From NCBI GenBank assembly GCA_014169315.1, contig AP022133.1:2604001-2668000 (forward strand): 64,000 bases of DNA. The letters are read 5' to 3'. This DNA comes from Enterobacter cloacae. Lineage in GTDB: Bacteria > Pseudomonadota > Gammaproteobacteria > Enterobacterales > Enterobacteriaceae. The translations under genes were made by a program, and so were the position numbers. The notes beneath the pieces are model-generated. The model searched no databases and was not told the origin of the DNA. It saw only the letters and a list, made by a program, of their open reading frames with translations. Positions 35,535-44,552 of this stretch are shown here, piece by piece. How positions within the stretch are numbered: the stretch's first letter is position 1; the number at the start of each line of letters is the position of its first letter.

Positions 35535-36591
35535 GGCTTTGTTGAATAAATCGAACTTTTGCTGAGTTGAAGGATCAGATCACGCATCTTCCCGACAACG
35601 CAGACCGTTCCGTGGCAAAGCAAAAGTTCAAAATCACCAACTGGCCCACCTACAATAAAGCCCTCATCAACCGTGGCTCCATAACTTTCTGGCTGGATGA
35701 TGAAGCTATTCAGGCCTGGTATGAGTCGGCAACGCCTTCATCACGGGGAAGACCTCAGCGCTATTCTGATCTCGCCATCACCACCGTTCTGGTCATTAAA
35801 CGCGTGTTCAGGTTGACCCTGCGGGCTGCACAGGGTTTTATTGATTCCATTTTTACACTGATGAATGTTCCGTTGCGCTGCCCGGATTACACCAGTGTCA
35901 GCAAGCGCGCAAAGTCGGTTAATGTCAGTTTCAAAACGTTCACCCGAGGTGAAATCGCGCATCTGGTGGTTGATTCCACCGGGCTGAAGGTCTTTGGTGA
36001 AGGCGAATGGAAAGTCAAAAAACACGGCAAAGAACGCCGTCGTATATGGCGAAAGTTGCATCTGGCAGTTGACAGCAAAACACATGAAATCATCTGTGCA
36101 GACCTGTCGCTGAACAATGTGACGGACTCAGAAGCCTTCCCGGATCTTATCCGGCAGACTCACAGAAAAATCAGGGCAGCATCGGCAGACGGCGCTTACG
36201 ACACCCGGCTCTGTCACGATGAACTGCGGCGTAAGAAAATCAGCGCGCTTATCCCGCCCCGAAAAGGTGCGGGTTACTGGCCCGGTGAATATGCAGACCG
36301 TAACCGTGCAGTGGCTAATCAGCGAATGACCGGGAGTAATGCGCGGTGGAAATGGACAACAGATTACAACCGTCGCTCGATAGCGGAAACGGCGATGTAC
36401 CGGGTAAAACAGCTGTTCGGGGGTTCACTGACGCTGCGTGACTACGATGGTCAGGTTGCGGAGGCTATGGCCCTGGTACGAGCGCTGAACAAAATGACGA
36501 AAGCAGGTATGCCTGAAAGCGTGCGTATTGCCTGAAAACACAACCCGCTACGGGGGAGACTTACCCGAAATCTGATTTATTCAACAAAGCC
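35535..36591 (+). mobile_element. IS903 (IS5 family), complete, 1057 bp
   Basis: Terminal inverted repeats GGCTTTGTTGAATAAATC are exact at both ends, the total is 1057 bp (the IS903 length), and it is flanked by a perfect 9-bp target duplication TAGGCTGGT (35526-35534 and 36592-36600). It interrupts a GGDEF-EAL gene on the opposite strand, 12 codons before its EAL motif. Confidence 0.97.
35612..36535 (+). CDS. IS903 transposase
   Basis: DDE transposase of 307 residues from the GTG at 35612 (VAKQKFKITNW), the standard IS903 start; the frame is open further upstream but within the terminal region. Key segments: VDSTGLKVFGEGEWKVKKHG, ASADGAYDTRLCHDEL (catalytic Asp) and YNRRSIAETAMYRVKQLFGG (catalytic Glu region). 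It appears intact, so the element may be active. Confidence 0.96.
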   Translation: MAKQKFKITNWPTYNKALINRGSITFWLDDEAIQAWYESATPSSRGRPQRYSDLAITTVLVIKRVFRLTLRAAQGFIDSIFTLMNVPLRCPDYTSVSKRAKSVNVSFKTFTRGEIAHLVVDSTGLKVFGEGEWKVKKHGKERRRIWRKLHLAVDSKTHEIICADLSLNNVTDSEAFPDLIRQTHRKIRAASADGAYDTRLCHDELRRKKISALIPPRKGAGYWPGEYADRNRAVANQRMTGSNARWKWTTDYNRRSIAETAMYRVKQLFGGSLTLRDYDGQVAEAMALVRALNKMTKAGMPESVRIA

Positions 36592-37846
36592 TAGGCTGGT
36601 AATAAACAACGAATTCATTGTTATCGATCGCCAGTGCCATATCATGTTCAAGGGTTCTGCTTTCCTGCAACCTTTGCAGCATCCACTGACGGAAGACTTT
36701 TATCTGTTGCGAACCTTCTTTTTTGGCTTCGTAGAGGGCCAGATCGGCAAATTTATAAAGATAATCAGAACGTCGTTCATTATCGGATAAAACAATACCC
36801 ACACAGGTGGCAATTTTTATCAGTTGGTTATTAATCGTATAGGGTTGACTGATATAGTTACTGATTTCTTTGGCGTGTGAAACAGCCGCATTTTCGGTCA
36901 AGCCACTGGACAGAAGTGCAAACTCGTCTCCGTCCAAGCGGTAAAACGTATCTGAAACGCTGCTCATTGAGGTGAGTCGCCTGGATACCTGATTCAACAG
37001 TAAATCTCCGGTATCATGGCCATAGGTGTCGTTAACCTCTTTGAACCGGTCTAAATCAAATAACATCACGGTGACAGGAATGTGGTTTTTATCTGCCTGA
37101 AGAATAATTTCATTGAGGTCATCCCAGAAGTAAAGGCGGTTTTTCATGCCAGTGAGGGAATCATGATAAACATCATATTCCAGCTTCGAATTCTGAATCT
37201 GCAGTGTTTCTTTTGATAACTGAAGTTCGTCAGCAAGGCTTTTAACCTGCAGATGTGCTTTGAGAATATTTTTGTTCTGATAAATCATTAAAAAGCCCAG
37301 AATGAAGCTTAATATCACCAGGAGTAACGAAAGTGCAGAATAAATATAATAAAGAATTTGTGTTTTATTGTTGGCTTCATTAATCGTGTTAATGTTTTTC
37401 ATTAACGCATTTGCAGAAAGTTGACTTAGCGGCGCATCGAGCATATGCATACTTTTAAGGTATGCTTGTAGCTCTGAATGGCTCATTTTTTCAAGATTAC
37501 CATCCAGATAAGCAAGCATTTTCTCCAGACGTGCAGCGAGCACTTGATGCATTTTATCGTTTTCAATATAGCGACCTAAATCTCCCCCCTTCATTAAATC
37601 GCTCTGGCTTAGCATAATGTCGAGACGCATGCGGGCCTGGTCTATCGTAACGTTATCGGTATCGGTTGCGTATAGACCAAGCCATGATTCAAATCGGTAA
37701 TACTCTGATACCAGTTGAGCCACGGACCAGGACTCAGTGTAGTGAGTCAGTTTTTGCAACTCTTGCTGTTGAGCATAAACAAGAAATGCAATATATCCTG
37801 TCGTGAGAAAAAGAGAAAAAATGATACCAACCAGTATCCTGTTCAT
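36592..37846 (-). pseudogene. 5' part of an IS903-interrupted membrane GGDEF-EAL gene
   Basis: N-terminal 418 codons: helix 5-25, periplasmic sensor of about 135 residues, helix about 165-190, a coiled-coil linker (SLADELQLSKETLQIQNSKLEYD) and a GGDEF domain whose signature is DGDEF (FYRLDGDEFALL), a variant found in some active cyclases. The frame runs into the IS at EFVVYYQP, just inside the EAL domain, and adds three foreign codons (RLC) before a stop. A membrane-bound cyclase without phosphodiesterase activity could still be made. It starts 17 bp after the 37864-38358 gene. Confidence 0.9.
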
Positions 37847-37863
37847 TATGTTCTCCTGAACTG

Positions 37864-38358
37864 CTATTCAATTTTCATTTTGCTAACCTGCCATGCTGAA
37901 CGCGAGTAATAAATCTGATTATTCAACTCAGGAAGACTGTCATAGGGGTATACAATGAATGATGGACCTTTATCGCGGATGCTCATATATTCGCCATTGA
38001 TCTTTAAGGCAAGTATGGCGTTGTATTTTCTGAAATCACTGAAAGGTATGACGGTAGAGTAATCATTGAGCGCAATAACATTAACGACAGAACCCTTTGC
38101 ACCAACATAATCCATGAGTTTGCTCATTGGAACACCCTCAAACTTAGTAAGTCCATTATACCAGGGGGACGTCGTCTGGAAACTCACCAGGCCTAGTTTT
38201 TCAAGGCTGGCGAGATCAAACACTGCTTTTCCATCTTCATTCGTGTTTTGTATATTACCGTAAATCGTTAAAATGGGTTTACCGACGGGTTTCGGCAGTT
38301 CGCCAGCCCAGGCTAAACTCTGTACCAGACAGCATAACAGCATTAGGGTTAGTCTCAT
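37864..38358 (-). CDS. Periplasmic protein with a molybdopterin-oxidoreductase-like fold
   Basis: Exported protein of 164 residues; ATG at 38358 has GGAGG seven bases upstream. Signal peptide MRLTLMLLCCLVQSLAWA, then a domain resembling the oxidoreductase molybdopterin-binding (SUOX-like) fold: LTIYGNIQN, FDLASLEKLG, TKFEGVPMSKLMDYVGA and NDYSTVIPFSDF. The mature part has no cysteine, so the usual molybdenum ligand is missing and enzyme activity is unlikely. It is the first gene of a pair with the membrane GGDEF-EAL gene 17 bp downstream, which suggests a periplasmic sensor or inhibitor partner (inference). Confidence 0.7.
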   Translation of the reverse strand: MRLTLMLLCCLVQSLAWAGELPKPVGKPILTIYGNIQNTNEDGKAVFDLASLEKLGLVSFQTTSPWYNGLTKFEGVPMSKLMDYVGAKGSVVNVIALNDYSTVIPFSDFRKYNAILALKINGEYMSIRDKGPSFIVYPYDSLPELNNQIYYSRSAWQVSKMKIE

Positions 38359-38839
38359 TTTAGCCTCCACTTTTTACCAGAAGTATAAGAATTATAATTT
38401 AGATATCACACTAGTTTATGTATTTTGTTGGATAGTATGAGTTTTATAGCTTTCTTTTCATTAAATAATAGTATAATCAAGCAATTAGATGTTAGTGATG
38501 ATAGGGTGTTTGATAGTCGAATGATGCTTCATTTTTTGAGACAAGCTAAAGTTGCCTGAATAATCTCTGTTACGTTTAAAAAATGATCGCCTTGATTGAT
38601 ATTGCCTCATGTAGGCATACCCGTTTTAGTTCCACGCACTTTTTGAGATTTCCGGGGCATTGTCGATAACATTACTACTCCAGATGAGGATGAAGCTGAT
38701 ATCCATCACAACCTCAAAATGGGTGCCGTCTGGCAACGACATGGTCAATAAAGATGCCTTGTTACTGCGCCTAACGTTTAACAACCGCAGTATGCGTAGC
38801 GTGTCGGCTACATACTGTTGTCAGGCGCAATACCTGGCC
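38359..38839. other. Intergenic region, AT-rich, no gene seen
   Basis: About 480 bases between two minus-strand genes. The part beside 38358 is strongly AT-rich and must contain the promoter of the periplasmic protein/GGDEF-EAL pair. A plus-strand ORF from 38660 runs into the oxidase gene antisense and shows no recognisable product. Confidence 0.55.
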
Positions 38840-40225
38840 TTATACCGGTTTGATGTTCTGATTCATCCGGAAGAGGTTCGTTGGGTCGTACTGAGTCTTG
38901 AGCTCCACGAGTCGATGGTAGGTCGCACCGTAAGCGAAGGCAATACGATCAGCCTCCTCCTGAGTGAGGAAGTTGATGTATGCACCGCTGCTGGCAAATG
39001 GTTGTGATTTAGCGAAGAATTCACGCGCCCAGGCAATACAGTGTTCATCCTCGGCGGCCGACTCCCAGCGACCATGCACATTCATCACGTAATTAGCATC
39101 CCGGCTTGAGTAGGCCATTGCCTCAGGCGCGACCCTGGCCGTCTGGCCTCCAATTGTCCCGATGAATATCTCACACTGAGGTGACGGCAATCTGGCGGCG
39201 TACTCAATGATGGTATCAATAACGCCGTCACTGAGTTGCGAGAAGTTGTGCGACTTCCAGTAGTTACGTGCCCCTTTTGACAACAGGGGATCGAATGCCT
39301 GCTGCCAGGCGGTGTAGGGCTGAACGCCGATATGCTCGCCGAGCACCGTGCCAAACCCACGCAGTGGCTCGATAAGCTTCTCGCCCTCTTTAGGGTCGCC
39401 CACATAACACAAAGCGAGCGCGACCATCTCTTTCCCGTGAGCATCCTCTGGCAGGAAAGGTAGCGGAGGTGCTTTGCGCGTGACCATCCAGACATTCAGC
39501 TCTTCCGGCATCGTCTCGGTAAATCGGGCAAACTGCGTGATCACGAGCTTTGCCTGATCAAACGGAAAAACAATGAGCCCACTCAGTACGTTCGGCCCGA
39601 CGGGATGGAGTTGGAATTCGAAACGAGTAACAACACCGAAGTTGCCACCCCCTCCCCGCAGCCCCCAAAACAGATCCGAATTTTCTGATTCGCTGGTGTG
39701 CAGCTGCCTGCCATCTGCCGTGACGACCTCCGCGGAGAGCAGGTTATCTATCGTCATACCGTACTTGCGACTCAGCCAGCCGAACCCGCCACCGAGTGTC
39801 AGACCGGCCACACCGGTGGTCGAGTTGATGCCCAAGGGCGTGGCAAGGCCGTATGCCTGCACCACTTCATCAAAATCGCCAAGGGTGCAGCCAGGTTCAA
39901 CGCTGGCCCTACCGGTTGCCAGGTCCACTTCCACTCTCTTCATCAGTGAGAGGTCGATCATCAAACCGCCGTCGCACACGGCATTGCCCGCGATATTGTG
40001 TCCACCCCCGCGGATCGAAATGAGGAGATTTTGCGTTCGCCCGAATTCGATGGCCTGAACGACATCATCAGGTGACGTGCAGCGGGCGATCAGCGCGGGC
40101 TTGCGGTCGATCATTGCGTTCCAGATCTGGCGTACCTCGTCGTAGCCTGCCTCGTCTGGAAGAATCACTTCCCCCTGGAAGTGCGTTTTGAAATCGTCGA
40201 TATGTACCTTGAGTAACTCCTTCAT
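38840..40225 (-). CDS. FAD-linked oxidase, BBE-like (PCMH/VAO family)
   Basis: Flavoprotein oxidase of 461 residues. FAD-binding PCMH domain about 40-215: ALIARCTSPDDVVQAIEFGR, then ISIRGGGHNIAGNAVCDGGLMIDLS, where the His after RGGG is the usual covalent FAD site, and TLGGGFGWLSRKYGMTIDNLLSAEVVTADG. The C-terminal berberine-bridge segment (YDPTNLFRMNQNIKP) is present. Substrate unknown; relatives oxidise sugars or aromatic alcohols. It lies downstream of the OYE gene on the same strand with a 258-bp gap and has no signal peptide. Confidence 0.88.
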   Translation of the reverse strand: MKELLKVHIDDFKTHFQGEVILPDEAGYDEVRQIWNAMIDRKPALIARCTSPDDVVQAIEFGRTQNLLISIRGGGHNIAGNAVCDGGLMIDLSLMKRVEVDLATGRASVEPGCTLGDFDEVVQAYGLATPLGINSTTGVAGLTLGGGFGWLSRKYGMTIDNLLSAEVVTADGRQLHTSESENSDLFWGLRGGGGNFGVVTRFEFQLHPVGPNVLSGLIVFPFDQAKLVITQFARFTETMPEELNVWMVTRKAPPLPFLPEDAHGKEMVALALCYVGDPKEGEKLIEPLRGFGTVLGEHIGVQPYTAWQQAFDPLLSKGARNYWKSHNFSQLSDGVIDTIIEYAARLPSPQCEIFIGTIGGQTARVAPEAMAYSSRDANYVMNVHGRWESAAEDEHCIAWAREFFAKSQPFASSGAYINFLTQEEADRIAFAYGATYHRLVELKTQYDPTNLFRMNQNIKPV

Positions 40226-40384
40226 GATTATCCCCTACCATTGAATACCCCTATTAATTATGATGGATTTCACAAATTTTGATGGTTTGAAGGGTATTTA
40301 ATGGAAAGTTTGTTGGCTGTGGCCACAAGCAGGTTCAACGGTTCAGTAATATCAATGGTATTACAGTGGCTGATGATCCGAACT

Positions 40385-40410
40385 CATCGTTAATCTTGAG
40401 ATTAACGATG
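40385..40410. terminator. Hairpin between OYE and FAD-oxidase genes
   Basis: Perfect 11-bp stem CATCGTTAATC/GATTAACGATG with a TTGA loop and no T run. It may attenuate or separate transcription of the oxidase gene from the OYE gene. Confidence 0.4.
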
Positions 40411-40483
40411 TCTGTTTAGGGCGAGGAGTAGCGCTGGCACTGTAGCGTGGGGGAATGATGAGAAGGTCACAATCCCCGGGTTC

Positions 40484-41638
40484 TTAAATTTCTTTTTCAT
40501 CGCTTAAAGGAAACCACCCTGTTCCTTTAGATGCCAGAATAACATTCCAGAGTTTGTCGGGTATGGTCAGTTCTTTCACGGCTCTGGGATTAAGCGATGT
40601 CTGGATTTCATTTATACGACCAGCTTTCACTAAAGCAACCCATTCAGGGTTAATGACCAGCCCTTTACCTATTGCTACAAGTGGAAGTCCACGTGAAAGT
40701 GCTTCCTGTGCCTGTTCAGGTGTGCGTAGTTTTCCCGCAGCAATCACCGGTATTCTTTCAGCAATATGATTTAAAATTAAATCAATAGTTTCTGGCCCAT
40801 TTGGGGACTCGACAGGGTAGCTGTTGTTAACACTTACCAGAGAAGTATGTATATACGAAATACCCGATGATATCAGTCGGTCCAACAGCTTATAGGTATC
40901 CTCAATCCTCAACCCCCCTTCTGCAGACTCTTCTGGCGAGATCCTGTAGCCGATAACAAAGGGTTTCGTTGCACATTCATACACTGCATTTTTAACTTCC
41001 TGCAATACGGCGAGGGGAAAACGCATACGGTTTTCGAGATCCCCACCCCACCGATCAACACGTTTATTAAACAGCGGAGAAAAGAAATTCTGTAGCAGGA
41101 AACCATGCGCACCATGAAGTTCCACACCATCAAAACCCGCTTTAATTGCTCTTCTTGTGACAGCACCAAATGCCCGAATTGTTGTCTGTATTTCGCTCTC
41201 AGTCATTGCCCTGCTTTGTATCGCTTCACTATTAATATCACCGGCCTTAACATATGACATACTGGCGCTGACGACATCACCATTGGGTATAAGCTCAGGA
41301 AGGGCCTTATTACCCGCATGGAAAATCTGAAGTATGGCGGTAGCACCGCCACTCTTTGCCGCAGATGCCAGTTTTTCAAGACTGTTTATAAAGCGATCGT
41401 CATAAGCGGCGAACTCATCTGTGAATCCAATGCCTTCAGGCGTTACGAAGGTGCACCCCGTAATTACCAGACCGACATCCCGAGCCCGGCGTTGATAAAA
41501 TGCCAGTTCTTGATCTGATATAGTGCCATCCGGGTTAGCTGACCAGGTCGTCATTGGAGCCATGACAATACGATTACGTAACGCTATATATCTGGTAAGC
41601 ATATAGGGTGAAAAGAGTGAAGAAAATTTATTTTGCAT
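40484..41638 (-). CDS. Old yellow enzyme-family NADH:flavin oxidoreductase
   Basis: FMN TIM-barrel reductase of 384 residues from ATG 41638 (MQNKFSSLFSPYML). Recognisable segments: RNRIVMAPMTTWSANPDGTIS (N-terminal FMN loop), ILQIFHAGN (Gln of the FMN site), GFDGVELHGAHGFLLQNFFSPLFNKRVDRWGGDLENRMRFPL (substrate and phosphate region) and VIAAGKLRTPEQAQEAL. Likely reduces an activated C=C or nitro compound. It has two same-strand neighbours upstream (41718-43340), and the set lies next to a divergent LysR gene that probably controls it. Confidence 0.92.
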   Translation of the reverse strand: MQNKFSSLFSPYMLTRYIALRNRIVMAPMTTWSANPDGTISDQELAFYQRRARDVGLVITGCTFVTPEGIGFTDEFAAYDDRFINSLEKLASAAKSGGATAILQIFHAGNKALPELIPNGDVVSASMSYVKAGDINSEAIQSRAMTESEIQTTIRAFGAVTRRAIKAGFDGVELHGAHGFLLQNFFSPLFNKRVDRWGGDLENRMRFPLAVLQEVKNAVYECATKPFVIGYRISPEESAEGGLRIEDTYKLLDRLISSGISYIHTSLVSVNNSYPVESPNGPETIDLILNHIAERIPVIAAGKLRTPEQAQEALSRGLPLVAIGKGLVINPEWVALVKAGRINEIQTSLNPRAVKELTIPDKLWNVILASKGTGWFPLSDEKEI

Positions 41639-41717
41639 AATATGGTTCCGGCAAGTTTTATAACGCAATGCATTTACGAATTCAGCGAATTAATGTCATC
41701 GTCATTTCAAAAAAACA

Positions 41718-42353
41718 TCACATAAAGGCAGGTTTAGGACCGTCGGTGTCTGGTTTATTTAAACCAATATTTTTATTAACCATCTCTGATGGATTATTTA
41801 TGATTTTGACCACCTGTGTCGCTACACTTTTTCTTGAAACTTCAGTACCTTTAAATGGTTCATCCTTTTGAGTGACTTCATAATCCACTTCATCATAATC
41901 CGTCAACCAGGCTGCTCTGATGATAGTGTAATCAAGCCCAGAACATTCAAGGATATCTGCACATTTTCTGTAAGGTGGGAAATACTCACCAATGGTTTGG
42001 TTATTCCACTCGCCGAATTCACCCGGTACTTCATTGTATATACCCAGGGTATTAATACTGACAATTCGTTGAACGTTATTCTTTTTCATTGCCGAAATGA
42101 TGACTTTCATCTGCTCATCAACCTCTCCGGCAAGATTTGCATAAACAATATCTTTTCCTGCCATAAGTTGATCCATGAATGCCTGATCCGATGCATCACC
42201 AATAACAATCTCTGAATTTACGGGCTCTTCACCATTAAGTTTACTGGGGTTACGAACCAGAAGCGTCATTTTTACATCAGTCTGACAGGCAAGCATATGT
42301 ATAGCCCAGGAAGCAATTTGCCCACTGGCACCTAATATCAGTACATTTTTCAC
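41718..42353 (-). CDS. NmrA/SDR-type NAD(P)H-binding protein
   Basis: Atypical short-chain dehydrogenase of 211 residues with N-terminal nucleotide motif LILGASGQIASWA (residues 5-17) and the NAD(P)-binding family segments VYANLAGEVDEQM and RIVSINTLGIYNE. There is no clear YxxxK catalytic pair in the normal place (YRKCADILECS is nearest), so a sensor or quinone-reductase-like role is possible. Between the alpha/beta hydrolase and OYE genes in one apparent operon. Confidence 0.82.
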   Translation of the reverse strand: MKNVLILGASGQIASWAIHMLACQTDVKMTLLVRNPSKLNGEEPVNSEIVIGDASDQAFMDQLMAGKDIVYANLAGEVDEQMKVIISAMKKNNVQRIVSINTLGIYNEVPGEFGEWNNQTIGEYFPPYRKCADILECSGLDYTIIRAAWLTDYDEVDYEVTQKDEPFKGTEVSRKSVATQVVKIINNPSEMVNKNIGLNKPDTDGPKPAFM

Positions 42354-42419
42354 TTTTTTTCCCGAGAAATTAAGAAAAGGACAGTGGGGAAACCTTTTGT
42401 TCTCCCCACGGTAATTTAA

Positions 42420-43340
42420 TTACAGATGCGTTTTGTAGAAAGGGATAAGTTTATCAAGAGCTTGTTTTACAGGCTCGGGCTTATCATATAGATCGTAATG
42501 TGACCAGCCTTCAACGACGACCAGTTCTTTGTCTTTGGACGCCGCCCGGCCAATAATTTCACATCCATCGCGGTATGCACCAAATGCCCCGACTTTATCA
42601 CCCACCACGACCATTAACGGCTGTGTTAAGAGCACCTCTGCAAGATGAAATGCATCCCAACCCACGGCAACACTCTGGTGAGAAAACAGTGCCCGGTTAA
42701 CCCCATTTGGAGCATATCCGCGTGGTGAACGATAATATTCCGTCGCCCCAAACAGGTCGGTTTCCGTCAGCCCTGCCGCGATAGCCGCTTCTGGAGACGG
42801 TGGCAATAAATCATCAACACGAAGCCCGGTACCGCGGGCTTCAGCCGTTCTCTGTTGCGCCATTGTTTCAAGTGCGCCAACAGGATCGAAAGCTGTAAAT
42901 CCTTCACGCATCAGGCGACCATAGTTTGCACCAGTGATTGTGCCAATCGCTTTAATTCGACGCTCTGTCATTGCCGCATTAATTGAGTAGCCACCACCGC
43001 CACAAATACCCAGCACACCAATGCGCGCTTCATCGACATATGGCAGGGTTACAAGGTAATCCACGACCACACTGAAGTCTTTAACGCGCATGGTTGGATC
43101 CTCCAGGTAGCGAGGCTCTCCACCACTCGCCCCCTGAAAACTCGCGTCAAAAGCGATCACGACGAAACCCGCTTTTGCCAGTGCGGCACCATAAACACTC
43201 CCAGAGGTTTGCTCTTTACAGCTTCCAATCGGATGGGCACTGATAATTGCCGGATATTTTTTAGTCTCATCAAAATCGTCCGGAAAATACAGGTCAGCAG
43301 CTATGTTCCAGTAGGTATGTTTTATCGCAACAGTCTTCAT
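42420..43340 (-). CDS. Alpha/beta hydrolase, dienelactone-hydrolase-like with Cys nucleophile
   Basis: Alpha/beta hydrolase of 306 residues. The nucleophile elbow is G-I-Cys113-G-G in GVLGICGGGGYSINAAM, so the nucleophile would be Cys as in dienelactone hydrolases rather than Ser. The acid is probably in VVGDKVGAFG and the His in VEGWSHYDLYD near the C-terminus. No signal peptide. First gene of the apparent operon hydrolase-NmrA-OYE, divergent from a LysR regulator. Substrate unknown. Confidence 0.85.
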   Translation of the reverse strand: MKTVAIKHTYWNIAADLYFPDDFDETKKYPAIISAHPIGSCKEQTSGSVYGAALAKAGFVVIAFDASFQGASGGEPRYLEDPTMRVKDFSVVVDYLVTLPYVDEARIGVLGICGGGGYSINAAMTERRIKAIGTITGANYGRLMREGFTAFDPVGALETMAQQRTAEARGTGLRVDDLLPPSPEAAIAAGLTETDLFGATEYYRSPRGYAPNGVNRALFSHQSVAVGWDAFHLAEVLLTQPLMVVVGDKVGAFGAYRDGCEIIGRAASKDKELVVVEGWSHYDLYDKPEPVKQALDKLIPFYKTHL

Positions 43341-43446
43341 ATGGGCCTCCGGGGAATGTAACCCTGGTCAGTAAAAAGTTTATGCCGTTTTTCCGCGCTT
43401 CACTCGTGGCTGCACTGCGGATTGCGTTAATAGTAGAACTTGCATT

Positions 43447-43463
43447 GGTTATCATCAATAACC
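43447..43463. promoter_or_regulatory. Candidate LysR operator in the divergent promoter
   Basis: GGTTAT-CATCA-ATAACC, a perfect 6-5-6 palindrome with T-N11-A spacing, between the divergent hydrolase (starts 43340) and LysR (43502) genes. It fits a LysR recognition site. Confidence 0.6.
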
Positions 43464-43501
43464 TAATATCTATCACAGTGTTAAGTATGAGTTTACAATA
43501 A

Positions 43502-44425
43502 ATGAAACTAGAACCTTCTGTTCTGCCTTCGCTTGCCTGGTTTGCGTTGATTGCACGCTCCGGCAGCTTTGCCAAAGCCGCTTCTGAAATGGGGATCACA
43601 CGTGCGGCACTCTCCCAAAACCTGAAGACACTTGAAGAGCGTTTGAATACGAAGCTTATCTATCGAACCACACGTAATATGTCCTTAACCGAGGAGGGTT
43701 TGCGCCTGTATGAGGTTCTGGAGGTGGCTTTAGGTCAGATAGATGATGCGCTAAAAGATGTGGGTGATACCCAGCTTGAACCCACCGGATTACTGAGGAT
43801 AAATTCATCGCGGGTGGCAGCCAGAATGCTCATTGAACCTGTCATCAGTGAATTCCTGAACCGGTATCCAAAAATTCAGATAGAGCTCATTATGGATGAT
43901 GGTTTGTCTAACATCATTGCCGAAGGTTGCGATGCAGGTATTCGCCTTGGACAGAGCCTGGCAGAGCATATGACGGCTGTTCCTGTCTCACCCCGTATCA
44001 AACTGATTACCGTTGCCTCACCAGACTATTTAAGCAGGCACGGAATTCCGGAGTCACCTGAGGAATTACGCAATCATAATTGTGTGCGGCTGCGACACAG
44101 AAGTAGCGGTGCTCTCCCGCCGTGGGAGTTTTATCGTGTCGGGAGTAAGAATGAAGAGTTCGAACTTGAAGTCTCGGGTGGGTATATTACAAATGATGAT
44201 GAGAGCATGATTCGTGTGGCAGTTAATGGTACAGGGATCATTCAGCACCTGGACTTTGCGATATCCGATTTTATCAATAAAGGGCTTTTACAACCTATTC
44301 TCCAGGACTGGAGTATTTCATTTCCCGGGTTTTATCTCTATGTATCATCAAGAGTAAGAATGCCATCTAAAGTTCGTGCTTTCATAGACTTTATGGTAGA
44401 GAAGCGCCTGAACACGACGGGATAA
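43502..44425 (+). CDS. LysR-family transcriptional regulator
   Basis: LysR regulator of 307 residues. Helix-turn-helix about 5-65 (FALIARSGSFAKAASEMGITRAALSQNLKTLEERL), then a substrate-binding domain of the CrgA/PBP2 type (LLRINSSRVAARMLIEPVISEFLNRYPKIQIEL). Divergent from the hydrolase-NmrA-OYE genes with a palindromic operator between them, so it is their probable regulator. Effector unknown; the target enzymes suggest a reactive electrophile or quinone (inference). Confidence 0.92.
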   Translation: MKLEPSVLPSLAWFALIARSGSFAKAASEMGITRAALSQNLKTLEERLNTKLIYRTTRNMSLTEEGLRLYEVLEVALGQIDDALKDVGDTQLEPTGLLRINSSRVAARMLIEPVISEFLNRYPKIQIELIMDDGLSNIIAEGCDAGIRLGQSLAEHMTAVPVSPRIKLITVASPDYLSRHGIPESPEELRNHNCVRLRHRSSGALPPWEFYRVGSKNEEFELEVSGGYITNDDESMIRVAVNGTGIIQHLDFAISDFINKGLLQPILQDWSISFPGFYLYVSSRVRMPSKVRAFIDFMVEKRLNTTG

Positions 44426-44510
44426 CCGGGACAACAAACTGAATATTTATTGTCCTCTACTGGCTGTGAGTTCAACGGGTCTGCTGCGATCGAGGAGTAA
44501 TGCCGGCGCT

Positions 44511-44543
44511 ATTTCAAACCAGTCCGGCCGACTGGCTTGAAAT
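44511..44543. terminator. Bidirectional hairpin between LysR and cupin genes
   Basis: Arms ATTTCAAACCAGTC and GACTGGCTTGAAAT (one mismatch) with a 5-base loop, between two convergent genes. There is no long T run. Confidence 0.6.
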
Positions 44544-44552
44544 TACCCCAGG

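Noticed and set aside
38660..39007. 115-codon plus-strand ORF
   Set aside because: Its second half is antisense to the FAD oxidase gene, and its first half shows no recognisable protein.
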